Shown piece after piece: positions 8,881 to 19,405 of a DNA stretch of 64,000 nucleotides. The position numbers were made by a program, and so were the translations under genes. The DNA is from Hyphomicrobiales bacterium (GTDB lineage Bacteria > Pseudomonadota > Alphaproteobacteria > Rhizobiales > Rhizobiaceae): positions 1 through 64,000 of the forward strand of contig UBXM01000021.1 of the NCBI GenBank assembly GCA_900469445.1, in the 5' to 3' direction. A model generated the notes under the pieces. That model was not told where the DNA came from and searched no databases. It saw nothing but the letters and a program-made list of their open reading frames with translations. Within the stretch, counting starts at the first letter, position 1, and every line of letters starts with the position of its first letter.

Positions 8881-9954
8881 TTAGAGACCGAGCGTACCCT
8901 TGTAGATGACGCCGGCATCGCCCTCAGCGCGTTCGACCATACGGCCGAGCTGTACGACCGTCTCGCCTTGGGAGCTAAGCACATCGGTAACGGCCTTGGC
9001 GTTTTCTTCCGCCACGACGACGATCATGCCGACGCCGCAGTTGAAGGTGCGCAGCATTTCCTTGGGCTCCACGCCGCCAGTTTTTGCCAGCCAGGAGAAT
9101 ACGGCCGGAACCGGGATGTTGCCGAGTTCGATTTCGGCCGCGAGATGCTTTGGCAGGACGCGCGGAATATTTTCCGGGAATCCGCCGCCGGTAATGTGGG
9201 CAAGTGCCTTCAGCGCATGTGTTTCGCGGATCGCCTTCAAAAGTGGCTTCACATAGATGCGGGTCGGCGTCAAAAGCGCTTCGCCGAGCTTCTTGTCCGC
9301 TGCGAACGGGGCAGGGGCGTCCCAGCCGAGGCCGGAAAGCGAAACGATCTTGCGCACCAGCGAAAAGCCGTTGGAATGTACGCCGGAAGAGGTGAGGCCA
9401 AGGATGACGTCGCCTGAAGCGATATCGCCGGCCGGCAGAAGCTGGCCGCGTTCGGCGGCGCCGACGGCAAAGCCTGCAAGGTCATAATCGCCATCGGAAT
9501 ACATGCCCGGCATTTCCGCTGTCTCGCCGCCGATCAGCGCGCAACCGGATTCGACACAGCCCGCTGCAATGCCCTTGACGATCGCCGCACCCTGGTCGGG
9601 GTCGAGCTTGCCGGTGGCGTAATAGTCGAGGAACAGCAGCGGCTCTGCACCCTGCACGACGAGATCGTTGACGCACATGGCGACGAGGTCGATGCCGACC
9701 GTGTCATGGAAATCCGCGTCGATGGCGATCTTCAGCTTGGTGCCGACGCCGTCATTGGCGGCCACCAGGATCGGGTCGTTGAAGCCTGCCGCCTTCAGGT
9801 CGAACAGGCCGCCGAAGCCGCCGATCTCGCCATCAGCGCCCGGACGGCGGGTGGAGCGCACCGCCGGCTTGATTTTCTCGACCATCAGGTTGCCTGCATC
9901 GATATCGACGCCCGCATCGCTATAGGTGAGACCGTTCTTGCCCGCCTCGCTCAT
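8881..9954 (-). CDS. purM: phosphoribosylformylglycinamidine cyclo-ligase
   Basis: Fifth step of purine synthesis: closes FGAM to aminoimidazole ribotide using ATP. The 357-residue protein starts [20 protein letters not shown] and has the family blocks [26 protein letters not shown] (here [11 protein letters not shown]), [14 protein letters not shown] and [16 protein letters not shown]. Two adjacent ATGs (9957 and 9954) follow GGGAG; 9954 gives better spacing and the usual MS- start. The reading frame is open far upstream by base composition only. It leads the purMN operon and is divergent from the AI-2E family gene. Confidence 0.95.
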   Translation of the reverse strand: MSEAGKNGLTYSDAGVDIDAGNLMVEKIKPAVRSTRRPGADGEIGGFGGLFDLKAAGFNDPILVAANDGVGTKLKIAIDADFHDTVGIDLVAMCVNDLVVQGAEPLLFLDYYATGKLDPDQGAAIVKGIAAGCVESGCALIGGETAEMPGMYSDGDYDLAGFAVGAAERGQLLPAGDIASGDVILGLTSSGVHSNGFSLVRKIVSLSGLGWDAPAPFAADKKLGEALLTPTRIYVKPLLKAIRETHALKALAHITGGGFPENIPRVLPKHLAAEIELGNIPVPAVFSWLAKTGGVEPKEMLRTFNCGVGMIVVVAEENAKAVTDVLSSQGETVVQLGRMVERAEGDAGVIYKGTLGL

Positions 9955-10086
9955 CATCCATCTCCCAGTCCGGATCCAATGGGGAACTATAAGCTGCCGC
10001 CAATTGCACGCCCGGCCCGGATATGCAAGCGTTTCGGCCGTGTTTTGAAGGCATTTCACAGGTTGGGCCGCTAACCGGGATGTGAA

Positions 10087-10116
10087 CTTGACCTCGCCCC
10101 ACAAGCCCCTCATATG
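10087..10116 (+). promoter_or_regulatory. candidate sigma-70 promoter for the AI-2E family gene
   Basis: CTTGAC at 10087-10092 and CATATG at 10111-10116 are separated by 18 bases, matching the rhizobial housekeeping pattern CTTGAC-N17/18-CTATAT. It lies 40 bases before the start codon at 10156, so a start of transcription near 10123 would leave a short leader with AAGGAG. Confidence 0.5.
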
Positions 10117-10155
10117 CCATGGGAAAACGCGATCTGCAGCCGACAAGGAGCCGAC

Positions 10156-11322
10156 ATGCCATATCACGTCAGTGGCGCAAGCCTGAAGCGCCACATTCTG
10201 TTCTGGCTGGGTGTCCTTGTCGGCTTCATCCTGTTCCTGTGGTTTTTCTCGTCCATTCTCCTGCCGTTCGTGGCCGGCATGGCGCTCGCCTATTTCCTTG
10301 ATCCCGTGGCCGATTGGCTGGAGCGCCGGGGCTTGAGCCGCACCATGGCGACGATCGTCATCCTCGTCTGCTTCGTCACCATCTTCGCTTTGGCGCTGAT
10401 GCTGGTCATTCCGATCATCATCAGCCAGTTCACCCAGTTTGCAGCAGCACTCCCCGGTTATATCACCGAGTTGCAGCAGATCATCTCGAGCCCGCAGACT
10501 TCCTTCCTGCCGCCCTGGATCTCGTCGCAGATCGAAACGGTGAAGGAGAATTTTTCCCAGGTTGTCAGCCAGGGGGCGGGTTTCGTCGGTTCGCTGCTTG
10601 CCCAAATCTGGAACTCCGGCAAGGCGATCGTCGATGTCATGTCGCTCCTGGTCGTCACCCCGGTCGTCGCCTTCTACATCCTGCTCGACTGGGATCGCAT
10701 GGTGCGCAAGGTCGACAGCTGGATCCCGCGCGACCAGGTGCTGGTCGTGCGCCAGATCGCTCGTGAAATGGATCAGTCGGTGGCCGGTTTCATCCGCGGC
10801 CAGGGTTCGCTCTGCCTTATCCTCGGCATTTATTACGCCGTCGGGCTGTCGCTTGTCGGGCTGAACTTCGGCCTTCTTATCGGCTTCATCGCCGGCATGA
10901 TCTCCTTCATTCCCTATATCGGCTCGCTCATCGGGCTGGTCATGGCGATCGGCGTGGCGCTGGTGCAGTTCTGGCCGGACTTTCCGTGGATCCTCGTGGT
11001 GGCCGCCGTGTTCTTCTCGGGTCAGTTCCTCGAGGGGAACATCCTGCAGCCGAAACTCGTCGGCCAGAGTGTCGGCCTGCACCCTGTCTGGCTGATGTTT
11101 GCCCTGTTCGCCTTCGGTGCCTTGTTCGGCTTCGTCGGTCTTCTGATTGCGGTCCCAGCGGCTGCGGTGGTTGGCGTGCTTGTCCGTTTCGCCTTGGCAC
11201 GATATCTTGATAGCGATATCTACTATGGTCGCTCCGCCGAACTTCCCTGGGAGGAGGGTGCGCCGCATGCCGTCGAACACAAGGACGACGTGCGTGAAAT
11301 CGAGGCTCCTAAAAGCAATTGA
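10156..11322 (+). CDS. AI-2E family transporter (PerM-like)
   Basis: A 388-residue inner-membrane protein of the AI-2E transporter/PerM family: paired N-terminal helices ([19 protein letters not shown]), a long amphipathic middle region with a [15 protein letters not shown] periplasmic segment, then the conserved hydrophobic core with [19 protein letters not shown] and [20 protein letters not shown]. The C-terminal tail is acidic and cytoplasmic. AAGGAG sits seven bases before the chosen ATG; an ATG at 10114 has no such site. It lies 22 bases before hdaA, a synteny often seen in rhizobia. Substrate unproven; some relatives are proposed to be sodium-proton antiporters. Confidence 0.85.
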   Translation: MPYHVSGASLKRHILFWLGVLVGFILFLWFFSSILLPFVAGMALAYFLDPVADWLERRGLSRTMATIVILVCFVTIFALALMLVIPIIISQFTQFAAALPGYITELQQIISSPQTSFLPPWISSQIETVKENFSQVVSQGAGFVGSLLAQIWNSGKAIVDVMSLLVVTPVVAFYILLDWDRMVRKVDSWIPRDQVLVVRQIAREMDQSVAGFIRGQGSLCLILGIYYAVGLSLVGLNFGLLIGFIAGMISFIPYIGSLIGLVMAIGVALVQFWPDFPWILVVAAVFFSGQFLEGNILQPKLVGQSVGLHPVWLMFALFAFGALFGFVGLLIAVPAAAVVGVLVRFALARYLDSDIYYGRSAELPWEEGAPHAVEHKDDVREIEAPKSN

Positions 11323-11344
11323 AATTGCCCCAGAACGATAAAGA

Positions 11345-12052
11345 ATGACTGACCCTATGGACCGCCCGCAAGGCAAGGGCGAGCAACTGCCCCTGCAATT
11401 CTCCCATGACGCCGCCCGCGGCCGGGACGACCTCATGGTGTCCGAACGCATGGCCGCCGCCGTCTCGATTGTCGACGAATGGCCCAACTGGCCGTCGCCG
11501 GTCGTGGTTCTGGCCGGCCCGGTCGGATCGGGGAAATCCCATCTTGCCCATATCTGGCGTGAGCAGTCGGGCGCGCAGGAAATACATCCGCTCGCGGGCG
11601 GCAATGCATCGCAGATCGCGGCGGGTGGCCCTGTCCTGTTCGAAGATGCGGACCGTCGTGGCTTCGGCGATGCCGAACTATTTCACGTCATCAACGCGGT
11701 GCGCCAGCATGGCCAGACCCTGTTGATGACCTCGCGGCTCTGGCCGACATCATGGACAGTCGACCTGCCGGACCTGAAGTCGCGTCTGAAGGCTGCGACG
11801 GTCGTGGAAATCGGCGAGCCCGACGAAGAGCTTCTCGCACAGGTCATGATCAAGCTGTTCTCCGACCGGCAGCTTAACATTGATGACAAACTGGTAGGCT
11901 ATATCGTCAACCGGATGGAACGTTCGCTCGATACGGCGCAGCGTGTTGTCGAGCAATTGGATCATCTGGCACTGTCGCGTGGTACCCGTATAAACCGGGC
12001 GCTGGCGGCGGAAGTGCTGGAGAGTTTCGGTCAAGCTGATGCCGGAGATTGA
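11345..12052 (+). CDS. hdaA: DnaA regulatory inactivator (Hda family)
   Basis: Hda binds the DNA polymerase sliding clamp and triggers ATP hydrolysis by DnaA, preventing over-initiation. Visible are the N-terminal clamp-binding motif QLPLQF (residues 14-19), a Walker A loop GPVGSGKS (58-65), the Walker B-like VLFEDADR and the AAA+ lid, ending in helices of the DnaA type but without the DnaA DNA-binding domain IV. 235 residues, usual for the alphaproteobacterial form. An in-frame ATG five codons later is an alternative start. It is followed immediately by ppk. Confidence 0.9.
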   Translation: MTDPMDRPQGKGEQLPLQFSHDAARGRDDLMVSERMAAAVSIVDEWPNWPSPVVVLAGPVGSGKSHLAHIWREQSGAQEIHPLAGGNASQIAAGGPVLFEDADRRGFGDAELFHVINAVRQHGQTLLMTSRLWPTSWTVDLPDLKSRLKAATVVEIGEPDEELLAQVMIKLFSDRQLNIDDKLVGYIVNRMERSLDTAQRVVEQLDHLALSRGTRINRALAAEVLESFGQADAGD

Positions 12053-12114
12053 CTGTCACAGTTCCGTCGTCAAAACATTATACGGCCGAAAGGCTTAAAC
12101 TGAGGATGGAGCTC

Positions 12115-14310
12115 ATGGACCAGATCGCCGAAACGCACGAGACCAAGGAAGTTGTTGAGGTGATCCCGAGCTTCGAGGAGCAGCTTTCAAGCTCCGACCG
12201 CTTCATCAATCGCGAATTTTCCTGGCTGCAGTTCAATCGTCGTGTTCTCGAAGAAACGTTGAACACGGCGCACCCGCTTCTGGAGCGTGTGCGCTTCCTG
12301 TCGATTTCGGCCGCCAACCTCGACGAATTCTTCATGGTCCGCGTCGCCGGTCTCGAAGGCCAGGTCCGCCAGAACATCGTGGTGCGCAGCCCGGACGGCA
12401 AGACGCCGGCCGAGCAGCTCGATTTCATCCTGCAAGAAATCGACAACCTGCAGATGGAACAGCAGGCTTCGCTTGCGGTTTTGCAGCAGTATCTGGCCCA
12501 GGAAGACATCCTGATCGTGCGCCCGAATGCTCTGTCTGCGGAAGATCGCGCCTGGCTCGCCACCGATTTCGAGGAAGACCTGTTCCCGGTTCTGACGCCG
12601 CTCGCCATCGACCCGGCGCATCCGTTCCCCTTCATCCCGAACCTCGGCTTCTCCATGGGCCTGCAGCTGCACAGCCTGCTCGGCAAGGAGCCGATGACCG
12701 GCCTGCTGCGTCTGCCGACCACGCTCGATCGCTTCGTTCGCCTGCCGGATGACGGCACGACGATCCGCTACATCACGCTGGAAGATGTCGTCGGCATGTT
12801 CACCGACCGGCTGTTCCCCGGCTACGAAGTCAAGGGTGCCGGCACGTTCCGCATCATTCGCGACAGCGATCTGGAAGTCGAGGAAGAAGCCGAAGATCTG
12901 GTTCGCTTCTTCGAAACGGCTTTGAAGCGCCGCCGCCGCGGCAAGGTCATCCGCATCGAGACCGATAGCGAAATGCCGGCCTCGCTGCGCCAGTTCGTCG
13001 TGCAGGAACTCGGCGTTCCGGACAACCGCGTTGCCGTTCTTCCCGGCCTGCTGGCGCTCAACACCATGTCTGAGATCACCAAGGCGCCGCGCGAGGACCT
13101 GCGTTTCGAAAGCTACAACGCCCGATTTCCGGAGCGGGTTCGCGAACATGCTGGCGATTGCCTTGCAGCCATCCGCGAAAAGGACATGGTGGTCCATCAT
13201 CCGTATGAGAGCTTTGACGTGGTTGTGCAGTTCCTTCTGCAGGCCGCCCGCGACCCCGACGTGCTCGCCATCAAGCAGACCCTCTACAGAACCTCCAACG
13301 ACAGCCCGATCGTCCGGGCGCTGATCGATGCGGCCGAAGCCGGCAAGTCGGTGACGGCGCTTGTCGAATTGAAGGCGCGTTTCGACGAAGAAGCAAACAT
13401 CCGCTGGGCGCGCGATCTTGAACGCGCCGGCGTGCAGGTCGTGTTCGGCTTTATTGAACTGAAGACCCACGCCAAGATGTCGATGGTCGTGCGCCGTGAA
13501 GACGGCAGGCTGCGTACCTATTGCCATCTCGGCACCGGCAACTATCACCCGATCACCGCCAAGATCTACACCGACCTGTCCTTCTTCACTTGCAACCCGA
13601 AGATCGCCCATGACATGGCGAATATCTTCAACTTCATCACCGGTTACGGCGAGCCGAAGGAAAGCATGAAGCTGGCGGTGTCGCCCTACACGCTGCGCCC
13701 GCGCATCCTGCGCCATATCGAGGAAGAGATCGCGCATGCCAAGGCCGGTCGTCCCGCCGCGATCTGGATGAAGATGAATTCGCTGGTCGACCCCGAAATC
13801 ATCGATGCGCTCTATCGCGCCAGCCATGCCGGCGTCGACGTGGAACTGGTCATTCGCGGCATTTGCTGCCTTCGCCCGCAGGTCAAGGGATTGTCGGACA
13901 ACATCCGCGTCAAGTCGATCGTCGGCCGCTTCCTCGAGCACAGCCGCATCTTCTGCTTCGGCAATGGCCAGGGCCTGCCGTCCGATAAGGCGCTGGTCTA
14001 TATCGGTTCTGCGGACATGATGCCGCGCAATCTCGACCGTCGCGTCGAGACGCTGGTGCCGCTGCTCAATCCGACGGTGCATGAACAGGTTCTCTCACAG
14101 ATTATGCTGGGCAATCTGATTGACAACCAGCAGAGCTACGAGATACTCCCGGACGGGACTTCAAGACGCATGGAGGTGCGGCAGGGCGAGGAGCCTTTCA
14201 ACGCCCAGCACTACTTCATGACCAACCCCAGCCTTTCCGGTCGCGGGGAAGCCTTGAAATCCAGCGCACCGAAACTGATTGCCGGAGTAATGTCCGGCCG
14301 TAAGAAATAG
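12115..14310 (+). CDS. ppk: polyphosphate kinase 1
   Basis: Makes inorganic polyphosphate from ATP, reversibly, as a membrane-associated oligomer. From the chosen start the protein has 731 residues, typical for PPK1. The N-terminal domain has [15 protein letters not shown]; the catalytic half contains KTHAK with the phosphorylated His (about His452) and [11 protein letters not shown] with the second essential His (about 471). Start choice is uncertain: a TTG at 12049 overlaps the hdaA stop as TTGA, and ATGs lie at 12106 and 12115; 12115 has GAGG nine bases upstream. ppx follows after five bases, so synthesis and breakdown enzymes are co-expressed. Confidence 0.94.
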   Translation: MDQIAETHETKEVVEVIPSFEEQLSSSDRFINREFSWLQFNRRVLEETLNTAHPLLERVRFLSISAANLDEFFMVRVAGLEGQVRQNIVVRSPDGKTPAEQLDFILQEIDNLQMEQQASLAVLQQYLAQEDILIVRPNALSAEDRAWLATDFEEDLFPVLTPLAIDPAHPFPFIPNLGFSMGLQLHSLLGKEPMTGLLRLPTTLDRFVRLPDDGTTIRYITLEDVVGMFTDRLFPGYEVKGAGTFRIIRDSDLEVEEEAEDLVRFFETALKRRRRGKVIRIETDSEMPASLRQFVVQELGVPDNRVAVLPGLLALNTMSEITKAPREDLRFESYNARFPERVREHAGDCLAAIREKDMVVHHPYESFDVVVQFLLQAARDPDVLAIKQTLYRTSNDSPIVRALIDAAEAGKSVTALVELKARFDEEANIRWARDLERAGVQVVFGFIELKTHAKMSMVVRREDGRLRTYCHLGTGNYHPITAKIYTDLSFFTCNPKIAHDMANIFNFITGYGEPKESMKLAVSPYTLRPRILRHIEEEIAHAKAGRPAAIWMKMNSLVDPEIIDALYRASHAGVDVELVIRGICCLRPQVKGLSDNIRVKSIVGRFLEHSRIFCFGNGQGLPSDKALVYIGSADMMPRNLDRRVETLVPLLNPTVHEQVLSQIMLGNLIDNQQSYEILPDGTSRRMEVRQGEEPFNAQHYFMTNPSLSGRGEALKSSAPKLIAGVMSGRKK

Positions 14311-14315
14311 GCAGT

Positions 14316-15836
14316 ATGGTAATTTCTGAAGCTCAGGGGCGGCTTCCGGGCATCGCCCCTGTTTCCGTTATCGATATCGGATCGAACTCCGTCCGCGTGG
14401 TCATCTACGAGGGGCTGAGCCGGGCGCCCACGGTACTTTTCAATGAGAAGGTGTTGTGCGGTCTTGGCAGGGGGCTCGGTGCCAATGGCCGTATGGACGA
14501 CGAAGGCGTTGAACGCGCTCTTGCCGCGCTGAAACGCTTCAAGGCACTTTCCGACCAGGCCAAGGCGACGGATATCTACGTACTTGCCACCGCGGCAGCC
14601 CGCGAGGCGAGCAACGGCCCGGATTTCATCCGCAATGCCGAAGAAATCCTTGGTCAGGAAATTAAGGTCCTCTCCGGAGAGGAAGAGGCCAAGTATTCGG
14701 CGCTCGGCGTCATCAGCGGCTTCCATGACGTGGATGGCATCGCCGGCGATCTCGGTGGCGGATCGCTTGAACTGATCGACATCAAGGGTCACGAATTCGG
14801 CCGTGGCATCACGCTTCCGCTGGGCGGCTTGAGGTTGTCGGAATCCTCCGGGAATTCGCTTGCCAAGGCCCGTACCTTTGCCCGCAAGCAGGTCAATACC
14901 GCGCGCTTTCTGGAAAAGGGCGAGGGACGCACGTTTTATGCGGTCGGCGGGACCTGGCGAAACATCGCCAAGCTGCACATGGAGATCAGCAACTATCCGC
15001 TGCACATGATGCAGGGTTATGAGCTGTCTCTCGAGGAGATGCAGAGATTTCTCGAAGAGGTCATCGCCGCCAAGGATAGCAAGGACGGTGCCTGGCAGGC
15101 GGTCTCGAAGAACCGTCGCGCGCTGCTGCCCTATGGCGCAATCGCCATGCAGGAAGTGCTCAACGTCATGAAGCCGGCGAAGATCACCTTCTCCGCGCAA
15201 GGTGTTCGCGAGGGCTATCTCTACTGGCTGATGCCGGACGAGGAGCAGCAGGCGGATCCGTTGCTGGTCGCCGCCGATCAGCTGGCGATCCTGCGCGCCC
15301 GTTCGCCCGAACATGCACGCGAACTGGCCGATTGGACAGGGCGAATGATGCCGTTCTTCGACGTGAAGGAGACGGATGAAGAGAAGCGTTATCGACAGGC
15401 TGCCTGCCTTGTCGCGGACATCAGCTGGCGCGCGCATCCGGATTATCGCGGTGCGCAGGCCCTGAACGTGATCGCTCACTCGTCCTTCGTCGGGATTACC
15501 CATCCGGGCAGGGCCTATCTGGCGCTTGCCAATTATTACCGTTTCGAAGGCCTTTCGGACAACGGCAATACCGACGCCCTGACGACGATTGCCACACCAC
15601 GCCTGCTGGATCTGGCCAAGCTTCTCGGCGGCATGTTGCGCGTCGTTTACCTGTTCTCGGCCTCCATGCCCGGACTGATCAACCACCTGACCTTCCGACA
15701 GTCGACGACGCCGGATCTCGATCTGGAATTCGTCGTGCCGCACGAATACGCCAATTTCGCCGGCGAGCGACTGGATGGTCGGCTGCAGCAGCTGGCCAAG
15801 CTCACCGGCAAGCGTCTGGCCTTCAAGTTCGAATGA
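14316..15836 (+). CDS. ppx: exopolyphosphatase / Ppx-GppA phosphatase
   Basis: Removes terminal phosphate from polyphosphate (some members also hydrolyse pppGpp). The actin-like ATPase fold shows the first phosphate loop VIDIGSNSVRVVIYE at residues 20-35 and the second, GDLGGGSLELID, near 145-157. The 506 residues include the C-terminal HD-like domain (HPDYRGAQALNVIAHSSF region). It is translationally close to ppk (5-base gap), completing the hdaA-ppk-ppx run. Downstream is a hairpin and a convergent START-domain gene. Confidence 0.93.
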   Translation: MVISEAQGRLPGIAPVSVIDIGSNSVRVVIYEGLSRAPTVLFNEKVLCGLGRGLGANGRMDDEGVERALAALKRFKALSDQAKATDIYVLATAAAREASNGPDFIRNAEEILGQEIKVLSGEEEAKYSALGVISGFHDVDGIAGDLGGGSLELIDIKGHEFGRGITLPLGGLRLSESSGNSLAKARTFARKQVNTARFLEKGEGRTFYAVGGTWRNIAKLHMEISNYPLHMMQGYELSLEEMQRFLEEVIAAKDSKDGAWQAVSKNRRALLPYGAIAMQEVLNVMKPAKITFSAQGVREGYLYWLMPDEEQQADPLLVAADQLAILRARSPEHARELADWTGRMMPFFDVKETDEEKRYRQAACLVADISWRAHPDYRGAQALNVIAHSSFVGITHPGRAYLALANYYRFEGLSDNGNTDALTTIATPRLLDLAKLLGGMLRVVYLFSASMPGLINHLTFRQSTTPDLDLEFVVPHEYANFAGERLDGRLQQLAKLTGKRLAFKFE

Positions 15837-15842
15837 CCGGCA

Positions 15843-15868
15843 AGGTCGGCGTTTGTCTTCGCCGACCT
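15843..15868. terminator. hairpin between convergent ppx and START-domain genes
   Basis: AGGTCGGCG at 15843-15851 and CGCCGACCT at 15860-15868 form a perfect nine-pair stem with an eight-base loop. It lies between two converging genes, where a shared terminator is expected, but neither strand has a run of T after the stem, so intrinsic termination is only possible. Confidence 0.45.
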
Positions 15869-15887
15869 GCATCTGAACGGTCAGGTT

Positions 15888-16331
15888 TTATTCTTCGATA
15901 TTCGGCTCCACCAGTCTGGCGAGATTGCGCAGGCATTCCTGCCAGCCGAGATAGCAGGCTTCGGCCGGAATGATGTCAGGGACGCCCGCCTGGGTGATGT
16001 CGAGTTCGGTTCCGACCGAGACCTTCTTCAAGATGATCGTCACATCCATCTCGCCCGGAAGGTTCGGGTCATCGAAGCGATCGGTGTAGCGGATGCGCTC
16101 GCCGGGAACGAGTTCATGAAACTCGCCGCCGAAGGAATGGCTTTGGCCATTGGTGAAATTGCGAAAGGACATCTTGAACGTGCCGCCGACTTTCGCATCG
16201 AGCTGGTGCACGATGCAGGTAAAGCCGTTCGGCGGAAACCACTTGGTCAGGGCGTCGGCCTCGATGAAGGCGCGATAGACTTTTTCCGGGCTGGTTGCGA
16301 GAACGCGATGCAGTTTGATCGTGCTGGGCAT
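15888..16331 (-). CDS. SRPBCC / AHSA1-like START-domain protein
   Basis: A 147-residue single-domain protein with the helix-grip fold of the SRPBCC superfamily, Activator-of-Hsp90-like branch: it begins with IKLHRVLATSPEKVYRAFIE, then ALTKWFPPNGF and the beta sheet with FHELVPGERIRYTDRF, ending in the long C-terminal helix (GWQECLRNLARLVEP). Such proteins bind hydrophobic ligands; no function can be assigned. CAGGAGGAAACGAAC precedes the ATG at 16331 and fixes the start. A terminator separates it from the phytase-like gene upstream. Confidence 0.83.
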   Translation of the reverse strand: MPSTIKLHRVLATSPEKVYRAFIEADALTKWFPPNGFTCIVHQLDAKVGGTFKMSFRNFTNGQSHSFGGEFHELVPGERIRYTDRFDDPNLPGEMDVTIILKKVSVGTELDITQAGVPDIIPAEACYLGWQECLRNLARLVEPNIEE

Positions 16332-16493
16332 GTTCGTTTCCTCCTGATCGAAACCTTGGCGATGCTCCAAGGACGAAGGATAGCGCGCCGATCCGACAAC
16401 GGCTCTGCTGCAATTGAAAAATACTTGGCCGGCTGCCCCGCTCGCAGAGGGCAAGCGGATTGGCGCCATGCCTGCTCCCAAGGCGGAAACAAC

Positions 16494-16523
16494 AAAGGCG
16501 CCCGGCATATGCCGGACGCCTTT
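16494..16523 (-). terminator. rho-independent terminator after the phytase-like gene
   Basis: AAAGGCG (16494-16500) and CGCCTTT (16517-16523) flank an inner CCGGC-ATAT-GCCGG stem; the outer and inner helices are separated by one mismatch. On the minus strand the stem ends in CGCCTTTGTTGTTT, a T-rich tail, 20 bases past the stop of the gene at 16544. Confidence 0.75.
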
Positions 16524-16543
16524 GCATGACGATATCGGATACG

Positions 16544-17902
16544 TTACTTCGCAGACAGGAACTCGCCGACTTCCAGCAGGCTGAATTCGTTGTCGTCTGC
16601 CTTGTCGACGGCGCGGCCGGCGGAGAAGGGCAGGTTGTTGTCGTTGCCGATGACGATGTGGGTGGCGTCGACCTGATCGACATTCTCGATCGTCACGAAC
16701 GGCATGTCATAGACGCCCGGCTTGCCGCCGGCGACTTTCTTCTTGTTGTCCGGATCCTGGATGTTCATCAGGTCGATATAGCCGATCTTGCGGACGGCCT
16801 TGCCGACATTGGCATCGTTGAACTCGATCTTGTAGACGCGCTTCAGCTCGGCCGGAGCATCGAAGCAATCCGGCTGCGGCTGCTTCGGATCGGCGCAGGC
16901 CTTGTCTTTGGTACCGGCACCATTGTCGCGCTCGATCACGAGAGCGGTCGTTTCGTCGAGCATGTTGAAGTCGCCGATCGCCACGCCCTTTTCTGCGAGC
17001 GGGTAGAGCCAGGAACGGCCGGTCCAGCTTTTCGAGGTGATGTCGAATTCGATGACGCGCAGCGCCGTGCGACCGTCGGCCTGTTCGACCTTGCCGTCTT
17101 CGAGATAAAGCGGGCCTTCCAGCATGCCGTAAAGCTTGGAGCCGTCCTTGGACATGGCCATGCCTTCATAACCGCCCGAGCGCTTCAGGTTGAAGACCGG
17201 CATTTTGGCGGTCGGGTTGGCCGGCACGGACAGGCTCGGGTTGTCGGGAGACTTGACCGGCTTGCCGTCAACCGTGGTCGCGACGACGTCGGTCAGCTGG
17301 CCGAGAGCGTCGACCTTGATCAGGAAGGGGCCGAATTCCTCGCCGAGCCAGAAGCCGTCAGCAACCGGCTGGATCGATTCGATATCGAAATCGGCGCCCG
17401 TCAGGTAACGCTTTTCGGAACCTTCCATCACGATCGGGAAGGGAGCGATCTTGTTCGGGTCGGACAGGAAGATGTTCTTGACGACATCGACCTTGTTGGT
17501 GGCCCAATCGAACTTCACCTGATGAAGAAAGAGCATGGCGTCGGACGAATTGGCCTTGGAGCCGAAGCCGTTGTCGGACAACGTCCAGAATGTGCCGTCA
17601 TCCATTGCCTTGATGCCGGAAAAGCCCTGGATCGGCTGGCCGTCGAGCGGCAGCTTCACGTCGGTTACCCGCGCGCCGTCCTTGCCATCAACGCTGCCGA
17701 GCTTCTCGACGCGCTTGCCCGCTGTCGTGAACTTGCCGGAAGTCTTGAGGAATTCGGGCGCATCGGCCGGCGCTGCCGTCACCGTATTGGCGGGAAGGAT
17801 CGCCTGGCCGGCCAGCTTGGCCGGAAATTCCTTGCCATCGGCCAGCGCCGAGCCCGCCATCAGTGCGGCGATTGCAACAGAGGTGATAAAGGTTTTGGTC
17901 AT
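16544..17902 (-). CDS. secreted esterase-like activity of phytase family protein
   Basis: A 452-residue exported protein with a classic Sec signal peptide (MTKTFITSVAIAALMAGSALA, then DGKEF). The mature part is rich in beta strands with repeated Gly-Asp turns (GFSGIKAMDDGTFWTLSDNG, FWLGEEFGPFLIKVD, YEGMAMSKDGSKLYGMLEG), as in the beta-propeller phytase-like esterase family (DUF4185/PF13449 type). Such proteins are annotated as phosphoesterases, but the activity is mostly untested. An upstream ATG at 17932 would spoil the signal peptide, so 17902 is used. Phosphate scavenging would fit with ppk and ppx nearby; that link is inference. Confidence 0.8.
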   Translation of the reverse strand: MTKTFITSVAIAALMAGSALADGKEFPAKLAGQAILPANTVTAAPADAPEFLKTSGKFTTAGKRVEKLGSVDGKDGARVTDVKLPLDGQPIQGFSGIKAMDDGTFWTLSDNGFGSKANSSDAMLFLHQVKFDWATNKVDVVKNIFLSDPNKIAPFPIVMEGSEKRYLTGADFDIESIQPVADGFWLGEEFGPFLIKVDALGQLTDVVATTVDGKPVKSPDNPSLSVPANPTAKMPVFNLKRSGGYEGMAMSKDGSKLYGMLEGPLYLEDGKVEQADGRTALRVIEFDITSKSWTGRSWLYPLAEKGVAIGDFNMLDETTALVIERDNGAGTKDKACADPKQPQPDCFDAPAELKRVYKIEFNDANVGKAVRKIGYIDLMNIQDPDNKKKVAGGKPGVYDMPFVTIENVDQVDATHIVIGNDNNLPFSAGRAVDKADDNEFSLLEVGEFLSAK

Positions 17903-18073
17903 GAAAACACCCGGTCGTTTCGCATTGAACATGCGGCGTCGATAGAGTTCTCGTATGACGGGCGGGTGATGATGCGATGAAGATTTGATGACTGATGCTC
18001 AGGTCAGGTTTCGAGCTGTGTCCGCCATGCGTTTTGAGCCCCGCGCTGCGCGGTGATCCACTGCCGCGGCGGC

Positions 18074-18102
18074 CACAGGCGTTTGCTAGCGCGTCGCCTG
18101 TG
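18074..18102. repeat. inverted repeat in the gap between rnd and the phytase-like gene
   Basis: CACAGGCG (18074-18081) and CGCCTGTG (18095-18102) are perfect inverted copies with a 13-base spacer. The 277-base gap holds no supportable gene. The repeat could be an operator for the gene starting at 17902 or part of an rnd terminator; no T-run follows on either strand. Confidence 0.4.
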
Positions 18103-18179
18103 TACCGTGCTCTTGAGCAAACGAGCGCTGCCATCTGCGTCGCGGCGGCACCCGTATCAGAATGTCGTCAATGGCGAGC

Positions 18180-19325
18180 TTAAAGCTCGACCGCCTCGAC
18201 CTTCTTGTTGACGAAGCGCAGTGCAACGCCGCCTTCGATCAGTTTCAGCGCGGTATCGCCGAACAGTTCCTTGCGCCAGCCGGAAAGTGCGGCCACGTTT
18301 GCCTTCTCTCCCTCCGATGCGATCTTTTCCAGATCGTCGGTATTGGCGATCACCTTGGCGGCAACGCCCTGTTTGTCCGAGATCAGCTTGAGCAGAACCT
18401 TGAGCAGTTCGACGGCGGCGGCGGTGCCTTCCGGCACATGGGCATGTTTGGGCGGGTGTGGCATGTCGGCCTTTGGCAATGCGAGCGCGGCGTTGACCGC
18501 TTCGACGATCGCCGTGCCGGAGGCCGAGCGCTCCCAGCCCTTGGGGATGGTGCGCAGGCGACCGAGCGCTTCGGTATCCTTGGGCTGCTGCTGCGCGATT
18601 TCGTAGATCGCATCGTCCTTCAGCACGCGTGAGCGCGGAACGTTGCGGCTGCGTGCTTCCCGCTCGCGCCATGCGGCGACGAATTTCAGGATCGCAAGCT
18701 CGGTCGGCTTGCGCAGGCGTGCCTTCAGGCGCTGCCACGCATCGTCGGGGTGCAGGTCGTAGGTGGAGGGATTTTCGAGGATCGCCATTTCCTCGGTCAG
18801 CCACAGGGCGCGGCCCTCGCGCTCCAGCTGTTCCTTGAGGAAGAGATAGACGTCCCTCAGATGCGTGACATCGGCCAGCGCATAATCGAGCTGTTTTTCC
18901 GACAGCGGCCGGCGGCTCCAATCGGTGAAGCGCGAAGACTTGTCAATATGGACGTTCTTGATGCGGCTGACGAGCTGGTCATAGGAGACGCTGTCGCCGA
19001 AACCGCAGACCATGGCGGCGACCTGCGTATCGAAGATCGGATGCGGCACCAGCTTGCCGAGGTGGTGGATGATTTCGATATCCTGCCTTGCGGCATGGAA
19101 AACCTTCACCACTGCGGAGTTCGCCATCAGCTCGAAGAAGGGCGCAAGATCCAGCCCTTTTGCCAGCGGATCGACGATGACCTCCATGTCCGGGCTCGCC
19201 ATCTGGATCAGGCAGAGTTCCGGCCAGAACGTCGTTTCTCTCAGAAACTCCGTGTCGATGGTGATGAAATCCGATTGCGCCAGCTTGGCACAGGCGTCTT
19301 GAAGGGCAGTGGTTGTGTCGATCAT
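18180..19325 (-). CDS. rnd: ribonuclease D
   Basis: A 3'-5' exoribonuclease that trims tRNA precursors. The 381-residue protein shows the DEDD exonuclease motifs FITIDTEFLRE, VVKVFHAARQDIEII and the late Tyr/Asp block YALADVTHLRDVYLFL, then the HRDC domain beginning around LRKPTELAILKFVAAWRE. The ATG at 19325 is preferred; a GTG at 19337 would add four residues. It belongs to the hdaA-ppk-ppx-rnd-aspS neighbourhood seen in other Rhizobiaceae, although here it is transcribed against ppx and separated from it by two genes. Confidence 0.92.
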   Translation of the reverse strand: MIDTTTALQDACAKLAQSDFITIDTEFLRETTFWPELCLIQMASPDMEVIVDPLAKGLDLAPFFELMANSAVVKVFHAARQDIEIIHHLGKLVPHPIFDTQVAAMVCGFGDSVSYDQLVSRIKNVHIDKSSRFTDWSRRPLSEKQLDYALADVTHLRDVYLFLKEQLEREGRALWLTEEMAILENPSTYDLHPDDAWQRLKARLRKPTELAILKFVAAWREREARSRNVPRSRVLKDDAIYEIAQQQPKDTEALGRLRTIPKGWERSASGTAIVEAVNAALALPKADMPHPPKHAHVPEGTAAAVELLKVLLKLISDKQGVAAKVIANTDDLEKIASEGEKANVAALSGWRKELFGDTALKLIEGGVALRFVNKKVEAVEL

Positions 19326-19405
19326 TGGTCCGTTCACGTGCGGTGATCAACCTTCCTTTCGCTTTAGGCCACGCATGTCAATACCAGCAAGCGCGTCGTG
19401 CGAGG

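Noticed and set aside
9955..11604. Upstream extension of the purM frame to 907 codons
   Set aside because: The extension is antisense to the AI-2E and hdaA genes and is not PurM-like; the real start has a ribosome site at 9954.
12187..14082. Very long open frames antisense to ppk, and similarly antisense to the oxidoreductase (3318-5198), aspS (21790-23817) and the chemoreceptor (23846-26230)
   Set aside because: They mirror strongly GC3-biased genes with clear motifs on the plus strand and encode compositionally odd proteins rich in His, Arg and Gln without domains.
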